NCBI GenBank assembly: GCA_029550985.1
Contig: JAKPGH010000258.1
Span: 1 to 11,687 of the forward strand
Reading direction: 5' to 3'
Source of the DNA: Bacillota bacterium
Lineage (GTDB): Bacteria; Bacillota; Clostridia; Oscillospirales; Ruminococcaceae
Length of the DNA: 11,687 nucleotides
The number at the start of each line of letters is the position of its first letter. The stretch's first letter is position 1. This document shows positions 6,189 through 11,687 of the stretch, in pieces. The notes under the pieces are model-generated. The model was not told the origin of the DNA and searched no databases. It was given only the letters and a program-made list of their open reading frames with translations. The position numbers and the translations under genes are program-made.

Positions 6189-7937
6189 TTAATCCGCTAC
6201 GTTGATGACGGCTCCCCGGGCGGCGTCCAGGGTGACCATGGTGCCGCTTTTCAAAATGCTGGTGGCTTTGGCGGCGCCCACCAATACCGGAATATCCAAG
6301 GCAAGGCCGGCAATGGCCGCATGGGAGTCGGCGCCCTCTTCCTCGGTGATGATGCCGGAGGCGTTTTTCAGCAGGGCAATCAAATTGTTGGAGGTGGAAG
6401 GTACCACCAGAATGTCTCCCCGCTTGAAGCGAAGGAGCGCTTCCTCCTCCGTGTTGGCGACGCAGAGGTTGGCGGTGACACTGCCTTTGCCGATGCCGGT
6501 TCCGGTTACCAGCACGTCCCCGGCGATGTGAACCTTCAGGATATTGGTGGTGCCGGCAATGCCGAGGGGAACGCCGGCGGTGATGACCACCAGCTCGCCG
6601 CTGGAAACAAGCCCCAGTTCGCAGGCTTTGCTCACGGCGTGGGAGAACAAATCGTCCAAATCCGTTTCTTGCCCCAGCATGACGGGAACGACGCCCCAGC
6701 TCAACGCCAACTGCTGGTAGGTGCGGGGGTTGGTGGTGCAGCCCAAGATGGGGATGTTGGGGCGGTACTTGCTGATCATGCGGGCGGTGTGCCCCGAAAT
6801 GGTGACGGCGATGATGGCGGAGGCGTTGAGATCGTAGGCGGTGGTGCAGGTGGCGTGGGAGATGGCGTCGGTCACCCCCACAATGTTCTGACGGTAGTCG
6901 CGGGTGAAAAACCGCTTTTTGTAGTCGATGTCCGCTTCGGTGCGGCGGGCGATCATGGCCATGGTCTCCACCGCTTTGACGGGGTATTTGCCCGCCGCCG
7001 TCTCGCCGCTGAGCATGATGGCGCTGGTGCCGTCGTAGATGGCGTTGGCCACGTCGGTGGCTTCCGCCCGGGTGGGTCTGGGGTTGTTCTGCATGCTTTC
7101 CAACATTTGGGTGGCGGTAATCACCATCTTGCTGGCGGTATAGGCTTTGCGAATCAGCATCTTTTGCAGAGCGGGAACCTCTTCAAAGGGGATTTCCACC
7201 CCCATGTCGCCCCGGGCCACCATGATGCCGTCGGACACCCGCAGAATGTCGTCGATGTTGCTGACCCCTTCGGCGTTTTCAATTTTGGCGATAATCCGGA
7301 TATCGTCGGCGTGGTGCCGGTGCAGAATTTCCCGGATTTGGAGAATGTCGTCGGCGGTGCGGACAAAGGAGGCGGCGATGAAGTCAAATCCGCACTCGAT
7401 GCCAAAAAGAATGTCCGCCCGGTCCTGCTCGCTGAGATAGGGCATGTTCAGATGGACACCGGGCAGATTGACTCCTTTGCGGTTGGAGATGGGGCCGCCA
7501 TTGATGACCCGACATTGAATTTCTTCGTCCTTGATTTTCTCCACCTGCAATTCGATGAGGCCGTCGTCCAGCAGGATGGTGTTGCCCACTTTCAAATCGT
7601 TGGGCAGACCCGGATAGGAAACGGACGCGCAGGAGGCCGTTCCCATCACCTCCCGGGTGGTGAGAGTGAACAGGGAACCCGGCTCCAGAAAGGCCTTCCC
7701 ATTTTCAAACATGCCCAGCCTGATTTCCGGGCCCTTGGTGTCCAGCAAAGTGGCCACGGCGCGCTGGTGCTTTTCCCGCAGTTTCACCACAATGTCGAAC
7801 TTCTTTTTGTGCTCCTCGTGGGAGCCGTGGGAGAAATTAAAGCGGGCCACATCCATGCCGGCCAGAATCAGCTGTTCGATAATCTCCGGTGTTTCGGAAG
7901 CGTAACCTAAGGTGCATACAATCTTTGTTTTTCTCAT
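6189..7937 (-). CDS. pyk: Pyruvate kinase with C-terminal PEP-utilising domain (582 aa)
   Basis: Catalyses phosphoenolpyruvate + ADP to pyruvate + ATP in the cytoplasm, the last step of glycolysis. The family motifs occur in order. They are KTKIVCT (3-9), ARFNFSHG (31-38), DTKGPEIR (66-73), the catalytic lysine in IAKIE (Lys218), ARGDMGVEIP (241-250), ITATQMLESM (273-282) and the RPTRAEATDVANA block (287-299). The A/B/C domains end near 475. A PEP-utiliser mobile domain follows (about 480-582) with its histidine in the ADSHAAI segment (His539). That gives the 580-590 aa length seen in Bacillus-type enzymes rather than the 470 aa of the E. coli form. One oddity is GYAS (11-14), where GPAS is nearly universal. 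GAGG about 7 nt before the ATG is the ribosome site. The gene stands alone between two terminators. Confidence 0.97.
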   Translation of the reverse strand: MRKTKIVCTLGYASETPEIIEQLILAGMDVARFNFSHGSHEEHKKKFDIVVKLREKHQRAVATLLDTKGPEIRLGMFENGKAFLEPGSLFTLTTREVMGTASCASVSYPGLPNDLKVGNTILLDDGLIELQVEKIKDEEIQCRVINGGPISNRKGVNLPGVHLNMPYLSEQDRADILFGIECGFDFIAASFVRTADDILQIREILHRHHADDIRIIAKIENAEGVSNIDDILRVSDGIMVARGDMGVEIPFEEVPALQKMLIRKAYTASKMVITATQMLESMQNNPRPTRAEATDVANAIYDGTSAIMLSGETAAGKYPVKAVETMAMIARRTEADIDYKKRFFTRDYRQNIVGVTDAISHATCTTAYDLNASAIIAVTISGHTARMISKYRPNIPILGCTTNPRTYQQLALSWGVVPVMLGQETDLDDLFSHAVSKACELGLVSSGELVVITAGVPLGIAGTTNILKVHIAGDVLVTGTGIGKGSVTANLCVANTEEEALLRFKRGDILVVPSTSNNLIALLKNASGIITEEEGADSHAAIAGLALDIPVLVGAAKATSILKSGTMVTLDAARGAVINVAD

Positions 7938-7984
7938 GAGATACCTCGCCTTTAAGTAGAAACAGAATTACTTGTAAAATTGGT

Positions 7985-8059
7985 ATGCTCTACCGTTGCT
8001 CTGCCGGGGAAAACCAGGTGTGGTCGTCAAAACTAAGGATTTATACGCAGAGCATCCCC
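7985..8059 (-). promoter_or_regulatory. Potential structured leader of pyk
   Basis: The region upstream of pyk contains several mutually exclusive pairings. Segment 8047-8054 (GCAGAGCA on plus) can pair with 7997-8004, or as 8049-8055 with 7985-7991. Those two targets are an 11-bp-period tandem repeat (TGCTCTACCG and TGCTCTGCCG). TCCCC at 8055-8059 can also pair with GGGGA at 8006-8010, in a crossing arrangement. This could be a regulatory leader RNA. I cannot match it to a known riboswitch, and the transcription start is not certain. Confidence 0.35.
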
Positions 8060-8222
8060 TAGCTGTAAAACCAAAATCTTCTCCATTATTATTGTACCAC
8101 AAATTGGGAGCCTCGATATAAAGGTTTGATTAATATTTCAATGGGCGAAAACACAGGGCCGCCGCATAAATGGGGTTCGCCTGCGAATGATAAAGACGAA
8201 AAACTGCGGAAAGGTGAATGCC

Positions 8223-8411
8223 ATGGAACTCAATACCCAAGACTATTTGAAGAAGGCCCTGTTGGACACCCAGGAGCGGGTGCGAGACTTTATGAACTAC
8301 GCCGACAAGGTGGAAAACGCGGAGCTGCAACAGTTCTTCCGGGAATACGCCGAAATGGAAGGGTATCAGGCTCAAAAGCTGCAGGCCTACCTGAAAAAGA
8401 CAAAGCAGTAA
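8223..8411 (+). CDS. Small alpha-helical protein, ferritin-like half-bundle appearance (62 aa)
   Basis: The ATG at 8223 is preferred over an in-frame ATG at 8187 because GGAAAGGTG lies just upstream of it. The product is almost entirely helical and highly charged. Helix 1 spans about residues 4-30 and helix 2 about 33-60. Helix 2 contains QQFFREYAEMEGYQAQKLQ, which recalls the second half of ferritin or rubrerythrin-like helix pairs (ELxxFFxxYAxxExxHAxxL). The usual ExxH metal ligand is EGYQ here, so metal binding is not expected. It lies alone, divergent from pyk, and ends before two consecutive hairpins. The function is unknown. A small coiled-coil or bundle-forming protein is the most that can be said. 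Confidence 0.75.
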   Translation: MELNTQDYLKKALLDTQERVRDFMNYADKVENAELQQFFREYAEMEGYQAQKLQAYLKKTKQ

Positions 8412-8425
8412 AACCGTACATCGCA

Positions 8426-8453
8426 GCGGCGCGGTACTATTGTGCCACGCCGC
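8426..8453 (+). repeat. Stable hairpin after the 62-aa gene
   Basis: GCGGCG (8426-8431) pairs with CGCCGC (8448-8453) and GGTAC (8433-8437) with GTGCC (8442-8446), with one C/A mismatch and a TATT loop. It has no T-run, so it is not a terminator on its own. It lies between the stop codon and the true terminator and may protect the 3' end of the mRNA. Confidence 0.6.
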
Positions 8454-8460
8454 CCAAAAG

Positions 8461-8496
8461 AAAAATCCTGTAAACCCAAAGTTTACAGGATTTTTT
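8461..8496 (+). terminator. Bidirectional terminator (62-aa gene and tRNA-Thr)
   Basis: AAAATCCTGTAAAC pairs perfectly with GTTTACAGGATTTT around CCAAA, followed by TTTTTT on the plus strand. The 5' A-run gives a T-run on the minus strand, directly after the tRNA-Thr CCA. It therefore serves both converging transcripts. Confidence 0.93.
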
Positions 8497-8498
8497 CT

Positions 8499-8574
8499 TG
8501 GAGCTACCGAGGGGGCTCGAACCCCTGACCTGCTGATTACGAATCAGCTGCTCTACCGACTGAGCCACGGTAGC
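8499..8574 (-). tRNA. tRNA-Thr (anticodon CGT)
   Basis: A 76-nt minus-strand cloverleaf with a perfect 7-bp acceptor GCTACCG/CGGTAGC. The anticodon stem-loop GCTGATTCGTAATCAGC gives anticodon CGT (plus-strand ACG at 8539-8541). The 3' CCA is encoded. It reads ACG codons and is transcribed alone from the promoter at 8604-8632. Confidence 0.96.
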
Positions 8575-8603
8575 CTATGCTGCGTTGCGCTGCAAGCTTA
8601 AAT

Positions 8604-8632
8604 AGTATAGCATGAGACGAAGGGTTTTTCAA
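8604..8632 (-). promoter_or_regulatory. Promoter of tRNA-Thr
   Basis: On the minus strand TTGAAA (8627-8632) and TATACT (8604-8609) are 17 bp apart. The predicted start lies about 20 nt upstream of the tRNA 5' end. It is back-to-back with the promoter at 8666-8694. Confidence 0.8.
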
Positions 8633-8665
8633 GCCTTGCCGCCAGGTTGTTTGGAACAAAACCGG

Positions 8666-8694
8666 TTGCCAGAACGGCTGGGATAGGATACAAT
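8666..8694 (+). promoter_or_regulatory. Promoter of the 33-aa membrane peptide
   Basis: TTGCCA (8666-8671) and TACAAT (8689-8694) are 17 bp apart, each matching five of six consensus bases. The start site would fall near 8701, leaving a leader of about 29 nt with an AAGGTG ribosome site before the ATG. Confidence 0.75.
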
Positions 8695-8729
8695 AACAAC
8701 AGCAAATTCTGTCGAAAGAAGGTGCTTTT

Positions 8730-8831
8730 ATGATAGGGCCCGAGCGCCCCGATCTTCCCCCTTGGCGCATCTTTTTATACTGCCTGTTGGCAGCGGGTTT
8801 TCTCATCCTGTTAGGTTATGTTACCACCTGA
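8730..8831 (+). CDS. Single-pass membrane peptide (33 aa)
   Basis: ATG at 8730 to TGA at 8829-8831 encodes MIGPERPDLPPWRIF followed by a hydrophobic stretch. A short, proline-rich and charged N-terminus (residues 1-13) precedes one membrane helix (about 14-31, YCLLAAGFLILLGY). The ORF is too short for routine gene calling but has a complete expression unit: a near-consensus promoter (8666-8694), AAGGTG 5 nt before the ATG, and a strong terminator 9 nt after the stop. The unit sits between tRNA-Thr and the Nudix gene with no other ORF that could use these signals. The function is unknown. Candidates include a regulator of a membrane complex or a type I toxin-like peptide, but no antisense RNA is evident. 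Confidence 0.65.
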   Translation: MIGPERPDLPPWRIFLYCLLAAGFLILLGYVTT

Positions 8832-8840
8832 CCAGACGTC

Positions 8841-8881
8841 AAAAGCACTGCCCATCTTTTACCGATGGACAGTGCTTTTTG
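8841..8881 (+). terminator. Terminator after the membrane peptide (possibly bidirectional)
   Basis: A 16-position stem (8841-8856 with 8864-8879, one C/A mismatch) is followed by a T-run at 8876-8880. The matching A-run at 8841-8844 means it can also stop minus-strand transcripts from the Nudix gene, whose stop is about 50 bp away. Confidence 0.9.
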
Positions 8882-8929
8882 TCAACCGTATTGCGTCCTG
8901 AGCGGGGGCTCATGCCAAACGCGGGTTTC

Positions 8930-9358
8930 CTACCGCGAGGGGAGAATCCCCTTTTCCTTGAGGTAGCGGCGGGCGTTTTTAATCAGCAGGCGGTCGTTGT
9001 CGTAGGTAAGGTACCCCGCCATGCTTCGCAGATTGACCCAGCGAATTTCGCTGATTTCCTCTTCCTGGCGAACGGTGCGGGAATCCTCGGCGTAACCCAG
9101 AAAATAAACCACCTCTTTGGAAATGCCCGGCCGAGGGGAATAGCAAACCTGTTCGCGAAATCCCGGCATTAATTGAATGGTCAAACCGGTTTCTTCCCGC
9201 ACTTCTCGCAGCGCGGTTTCCACTTCGGTTTCGCCTGCCTCGACATGTCCCTTTGGAAAAGACCAGTGTCCTCCCATTTTGTGGCGCAGGATCAGCATTT
9301 GAACGGTGTCTCCCTTTTTGCGGTACACCAGCGCACCGCAGGATTTTTCCTTTGCCAT
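8930..9358 (-). CDS. Nudix hydrolase (142 aa)
   Basis: A complete Nudix box, GX5EX7REVXEEXGL, occupies residues 37-59 (Gly37, Glu43, Arg51, Glu52, Glu55, Glu56, Gly58). It coordinates Mg2+ for cleavage of nucleoside diphosphate-linked substrates. SCGALVY near the N-terminus, HWSFPKGHVE just before and into the box, and the EISEIRWV segment near 101-108 fit the Ap4A hydrolase/MutT-like subgroup. A housecleaning role on diadenosine polyphosphates or damaged nucleotides is the best guess. The exact substrate cannot be read from sequence. AAGGAGA 8-9 nt before the ATG sets the start. It has its own probable promoter (9446-9474), so it is not co-transcribed by necessity with mazF upstream. Confidence 0.93.
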   Translation of the reverse strand: MAKEKSCGALVYRKKGDTVQMLILRHKMGGHWSFPKGHVEAGETEVETALREVREETGLTIQLMPGFREQVCYSPRPGISKEVVYFLGYAEDSRTVRQEEEISEIRWVNLRSMAGYLTYDNDRLLIKNARRYLKEKGILPSR

Positions 9359-9414
9359 TCGTCTGTCTCCTTGCGTGTGAACGTAGCCTGACCCTTCTCG
9401 GAAGGACCGGCCGT

Positions 9415-9430
9415 GGCAAATTTCTTTGCC
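9415..9430 (-). repeat. Short hairpin in the Nudix leader
   Basis: GGCAAA (9415-9420) and TTTGCC (9425-9430) form a 6-bp inverted repeat around 4 nt. It falls within the first 20-30 nt of the predicted transcript. It may stabilise the 5' end or act as an operator. No further support is visible. Confidence 0.35.
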
Positions 9431-9445
9431 CTATATCCAATTATT

Positions 9446-9474
9446 ACTATACCATCTTTCTCCGAAAATGAAAA
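9446..9474 (-). promoter_or_regulatory. Probable promoter of the Nudix gene
   Basis: On the minus strand TATAGT (9446-9451) is a good -10. TTTTCA (9469-9474) is a moderate -35 at 17-bp spacing. The implied leader is about 80 nt. It is the only reasonable promoter in the 299-bp gap between mazF and this gene. Confidence 0.45.
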
Positions 9475-9599
9475 GTCCCAGGGTGTCAAAATGCCGGTAA
9501 AAAAGCAGGCGCCACCCTCCCCCCCGAATTGGGCGGAATGGCGGCGTATGGTTCCCCTGCACATGAGCTTTGCGGTTGTCCCCGAACATAACCTTGCAC

Positions 9600-9647
9600 G
9601 GCACCTGCGTCTATGTAGGACTTTGAAATTGTCCCGGACGCGGTGCC
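9600..9647 (-). ncRNA. Long stem-loop just downstream of mazF
   Basis: Nested arms GGCACC/GGTGCC (9600-9605, 9642-9647), GCGTC/GACGC (9607-9611, 9637-9641) and GGAC/GTCC (9618-9621, 9631-9634) make a 15-bp hairpin. It begins 10 nt after the mazF stop codon. There is no T-tract, so it is not a standard terminator. On the mazF strand one side of its internal loop reads TACATA, containing the pentamer UACAU. I read it as a structured 3' UTR element. It may instead be part of an unannotated RNA. Confidence 0.5.
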
Positions 9648-9657
9648 CCATGCTTCG

Positions 9658-10008
9658 TTATTGTACTCCTAATCCGAAGCTGATGGCTAGTGCCCGGTTT
9701 ACTTCGTTCATGGAAGTTTCGTCCAACCGGCCCATTTTTTCTTTGAGCCTTCGTTTGTCAATGGTGCGAATCTGTTCCAGCAGCACCACCGAATCTTTGG
9801 AGAGCCCAGACCCCACTTTGGGGAGCTGTATATGTGTGGGAAGCCGACTTTTGCCCTTCTGACTGGTGATGGCTGCGGCAATTACGGTGGGGCTGAATTT
9901 GTTGCCCACGTCGTTCTGAACGATGAGGACCGGACGGATTCCTCCCTGTTCGGAGCCTACCACCGGGGACAGGTCCGCGTAATAGATATCTCCTCTTTTC
10001 ACAGTCAC
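9658..10008 (-). CDS. mazF: MazF/EndoA-type mRNA interferase toxin (116 aa)
   Basis: The sequence follows Bacillus EndoA (NdoA) closely: VKRGDIYYADLSPVVGSEQGG, then RPVLIVQND, LPTH, and LLEQIRTIDKRRL near residues 76-88. The catalytic residues reported for EndoA, Arg25 and Thr48, are both at the same positions here. The family is a dimeric, ribosome-independent endoribonuclease that cuts at UACAU in B. subtilis; the same specificity here is inferred. The start is GTG at 10008 (alternatively GTG at 10002), with only a weak GGAG 11 nt upstream, so translation is probably low. The usual antitoxin gene is absent: the 193 bp upstream holds only the terminator of the preceding operon and no frame long enough for a MazE-type protein. 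It therefore needs its own promoter, which I could not identify. Confidence 0.93.
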   Translation of the reverse strand: MTVKRGDIYYADLSPVVGSEQGGIRPVLIVQNDVGNKFSPTVIAAAITSQKGKSRLPTHIQLPKVGSGLSKDSVVLLEQIRTIDKRRLKEKMGRLDETSMNEVNRALAISFGLGVQ

Positions 10009-10163
10009 GTAGAATCACGCTCCGCTAGATTTATCCTGCAAAAATATTCTTGCCGAAACCTTGAACGAATAAACAAGCTTATCCAAAATTTCAGCATTTT
10101 TTTGCAGTGATTCCCCCCGCTACTATGATATTGCAAAGCCGTCAATCCCGTCCTTTTGGCATC

Positions 10164-10198
10164 AAAAAAGCTCCTTCCAGTTTTGAAGGAGCTTTTTT
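10164..10198 (-). terminator. Terminator of the nnrD-lipoprotein operon
   Basis: A perfect 14-bp stem AAAAAAGCTCCTTC/GAAGGAGCTTTTTT (10164-10177, 10185-10198) around a 7-nt loop begins 4 nt after the lipoprotein stop. T-runs flank it on both strands. It separates the operon from mazF, so mazF is not simply the last gene of this transcript. Confidence 0.93.
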
Positions 10199-10201
10199 GG
10201 T

Positions 10202-10759
10202 TCAGCCTAAAAAGGTAAAATTTTTCAGCAATAATTCCAAATCTCCGCCCTCCAGTAAAAGTTTGACGGGAAGCCCCGTGTCCTGGGCCACCAGCAGAGA
10301 ACATTTCTTACCGTCCACGGTGGCGTCGATTCTCCAGAAGTCCCGCTCCCGCACCGGCAGTTCCTCCGGACGATAGGTGAGCAGGGTGCTCAGGGCGCCA
10401 AGGGCTCGGGGAAAGGGAGAGAGTTCCGCAAAGCCCCCCGCCGATTTGTCCAGGGCAAAGTTTAAACCGGAATAGCTGATTTCGACATGGTCGGCGTCCA
10501 CCCGGTAGGTAAGCCCTGCAAGGCTTTGAGGGGCGGTAATCTCCACAAGGCCGGAGCCGGGGTTGGGGAGGGAGATGCGCCCTTCCAGCTCCAATCCGTC
10601 CAACGTGCAGGAAAACTCCGATTCAAAATGTTGGGAAAAGCTCTCCATCAATTGGCGGGCTTTTGCTTCCTCCCTGGCCTTGGAGCAGCCGGCCAGCACC
10701 GTCATTCCCCATAAAAGGGTGAAAAATATCAGGAAAAAGCGCAAAGAAAAAGACCTCAT
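10202..10759 (-). CDS. Lipoprotein of the YdcC/LolA-like type (185 aa)
   Basis: The ATG at 10759 is chosen because GAGAGG lies 7 nt upstream; an in-frame TTG two codons earlier overlaps that site. The N-terminus has an arginine-containing n-region (MRSFSLR), a hydrophobic core and a lipobox VLAGC with the lipidated cysteine at residue 25. The mature protein should therefore be tethered to the outer face of the membrane. The rest is beta-rich (GLELEGRISL, GLVEITAP, LTYRVDADHVEISYSG, FWRIDATVDG, LPVKLLLEGG) and resembles the LolA-like fold seen in Firmicute lipoproteins. In B. subtilis a comparable lipoprotein (YdcC) is encoded between acpS and alr-ndoAI-ndoA, so position supports the assignment. 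The function is unproven. It lies 69 bp after nnrD on the same strand with no terminator between them. Confidence 0.82.
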   Translation of the reverse strand: MRSFSLRFFLIFFTLLWGMTVLAGCSKAREEAKARQLMESFSQHFESEFSCTLDGLELEGRISLPNPGSGLVEITAPQSLAGLTYRVDADHVEISYSGLNFALDKSAGGFAELSPFPRALGALSTLLTYRPEELPVRERDFWRIDATVDGKKCSLLVAQDTGLPVKLLLEGGDLELLLKNFTFLG

Positions 10760-10828
10760 TTCCAATCCTCTCCCATGGGCAAGCCCCGAGATGTCAGAAA
10801 CAAGGCCTTATCCTGTTTGGGTCAGCTG

Positions 10829-11687
10829 CTACCTTCCCTGCTCCAGAAAGATGCCGGCCAAATCTTCCAACACGTCGCTGGGAAGCATGGCGGTGCGGGA
10901 AAGTCGTTTTGCGGTGCGGTCGGCAGCCATGCCATGAAGGAATACCCCTACCGCGGCGGCTTGGTGGGGGGCAAGCCCCTGTGCCAACAAGGCGCCGATC
11001 ATGCCGGCCAGCAGGTCGCCGCTGCCTCCCTTGGCAAGCCCGGAGTTGCCCGTCTCGTTGACGGTCAGGGTGCCGTCCGGCGAGGCGATGAGGGTGCGGT
11101 GCCCCTTGAGGACCACCGTCACGTTGTGCCGCTGGGCAAATCCCAGAGCCATTCCCTCCCGGTCCGCCTCGACCTGGGAGGTGTCGCAGCCTGCCAGCCG
11201 GGCCATTTCTCCCGGATGGGGAGTCAGGAGCAGGGGGGCCTTTGCTTCTTTCAATACATGTATATTCCCCGCCACAGCATTTATGCCATCGGCGTCCAGC
11301 ACCACGGGGCAGGTGGTGTTCTTGAGCACATGCTCCAGCAGCCGGGCGGTGTGGAGGTTGTTGCCCAGCCCGCAGCCAAACACCACCGCGTTGGCCGCCT
11401 CCAGACATTCCGTCAGGGCGGTGAGAGGCAGGGTGCCGTCCAAAGTGCCAATGTCGTTTTGGGCCAGGGGCAAAAGGATGGCCTCCGGCGCGTGGGCCGA
11501 GACGGCGGCGCAAACCGCTTCGGTGGAGCAGAGGGTCACAAGCCCCACGCCGCAGCGCAGGGCACCCAGGGTGGACAAAATGGCGGCCCCCCGGTAGCGG
11601 GTGCTGCCCGCCACGTTGACCAGCTTGCCAAAGGTGCCCTTGTGGGAATCCTCCGGGCGGGGAGGAATCAGCTCAAAGGCTTTGGCA
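10829..11687 (-). CDS. nnrD: ADP-dependent NAD(P)H-hydrate dehydratase, 5' end outside window
   Basis: The frame is open to the right edge, so the start is not seen; at least 285 codons are present, ending in TAG (10829-10831). It repairs NAD(P)HX, the hydrated form of NAD(P)H, by ADP-dependent dehydration. The visible N-terminal part has HKGTFGKLVNVAGS, then YRGAAILSTLGALRCGVGLVT. Further on are LTPHPGEMARLAG and the signature NETGNSGLAKGGSGDLLAGMIGALLAQG in the C-terminal third, with the GGSGD nucleotide-binding loop and its conserved Asp. The fold is ribokinase-like. Many Clostridia fuse this domain to an N-terminal NnrE epimerase. The window ends too early to tell. It is the upstream gene of an operon with the lipoprotein. 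Confidence 0.95.
   Translation of the reverse strand, partial: AKAFELIPPRPEDSHKGTFGKLVNVAGSTRYRGAAILSTLGALRCGVGLVTLCSTEAVCAAVSAHAPEAILLPLAQNDIGTLDGTLPLTALTECLEAANAVVFGCGLGNNLHTARLLEHVLKNTTCPVVLDADGINAVAGNIHVLKEAKAPLLLTPHPGEMARLAGCDTSQVEADREGMALGFAQRHNVTVVLKGHRTLIASPDGTLTVNETGNSGLAKGGSGDLLAGMIGALLAQGLAPHQAAAVGVFLHGMAADRTAKRLSRTAMLPSDVLEDLAGIFLEQGR

Noticed and set aside
6321..7910. 529-aa plus-strand frame opposite pyruvate kinase
   Set aside because: It is a long antisense frame caused by G+C-rich codon bias; the Gly/Asp/His-rich sequence has no domain and pyk is unambiguous.
9468..9657. Possible SRP RNA, c-di-GMP or cobalamin riboswitch in the mazF-Nudix gap
   Set aside because: Only short resemblances (such as CGCAAAGC) were seen; the conserved cores of these RNAs are not present in the right order.
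10005..10304. 99-aa minus-strand frame upstream of mazF, considered as a possible antitoxin
   Set aside because: It starts inside the lipoprotein gene and runs through the terminator hairpin, and it has no ribbon-helix-helix or AbrB-like pattern.
10794..11513. 239-aa minus-strand frame overlapping nnrD
   Set aside because: Same-strand shifted shadow, rich in Arg, Gly and Pro; the nnrD frame carries all family motifs.
1..11687. CRISPR arrays, complete insertion sequences, rRNA genes
   Set aside because: No regularly spaced repeats, transposase frames with terminal inverted repeats, or rRNA sequence were seen on either strand.

Overview
The window looks like a chromosomal segment from a Gram-positive Firmicute, most likely a Clostridia-type anaerobe. 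This is inferred from several features. All five tRNA genes encode their 3' CCA. Shine-Dalgarno sites are strong AGGAGG types. The pyruvate kinase carries the extra C-terminal PEP-utilising domain typical of Bacillota. An EndoA-type MazF lies beside an acpS/yjeF/lipoprotein-style neighbourhood. Most genes are G+C rich. The stretch from about 500 to 3480 is visibly A+T richer and looks foreign or decayed.

Layout. (1) 4-508: a perfect consensus promoter drives a tRNA-Val/Asp/Phe/Gly cluster that ends at a strong terminator. (2) About 540-3200: an accessory patch just downstream of tRNA-Gly. It holds the C-terminal scrap of a tyrosine integrase and one intact minus-strand gene, a 634-aa alpha/beta hydrolase fused to a polytopic membrane domain. 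A 14-bp direct repeat (554-567 and 3178-3191) brackets the patch, which suggests a collapsed integrated element. (3) 3408-6175: a LysR-type regulator and a B12-binding radical SAM protein, 16 nt apart, form a likely two-gene operon closed by a bidirectional terminator. (4) 6189-8119: pyruvate kinase on the minus strand, with an unusual leader region rich in alternative base pairings. (5) 8223-8881: a 62-aa helical protein, tRNA-Thr(CGT) on the minus strand, and a 33-aa single-pass membrane peptide with its own promoter and terminator. (6) 8930-11687, all minus strand: NAD(P)HX dehydratase (open at the window edge) and a lipoprotein form an operon that stops at a terminator. A solitary MazF toxin gene with no antitoxin follows, and then a Nudix hydrolase.

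The core genes are housekeeping: translation (tRNAs), the last step of glycolysis, repair of damaged NAD(P)H, and nucleotide sanitation. The items most worth a second look are the orphan mazF with a UACAU sequence in a hairpin just past its stop codon, the decayed integrative element beside the tRNA cluster carrying a membrane-anchored hydrolase, the 33-aa membrane peptide, and the pyk leader. I found no CRISPR array, rRNA gene, complete insertion sequence or clear biosynthetic cluster.
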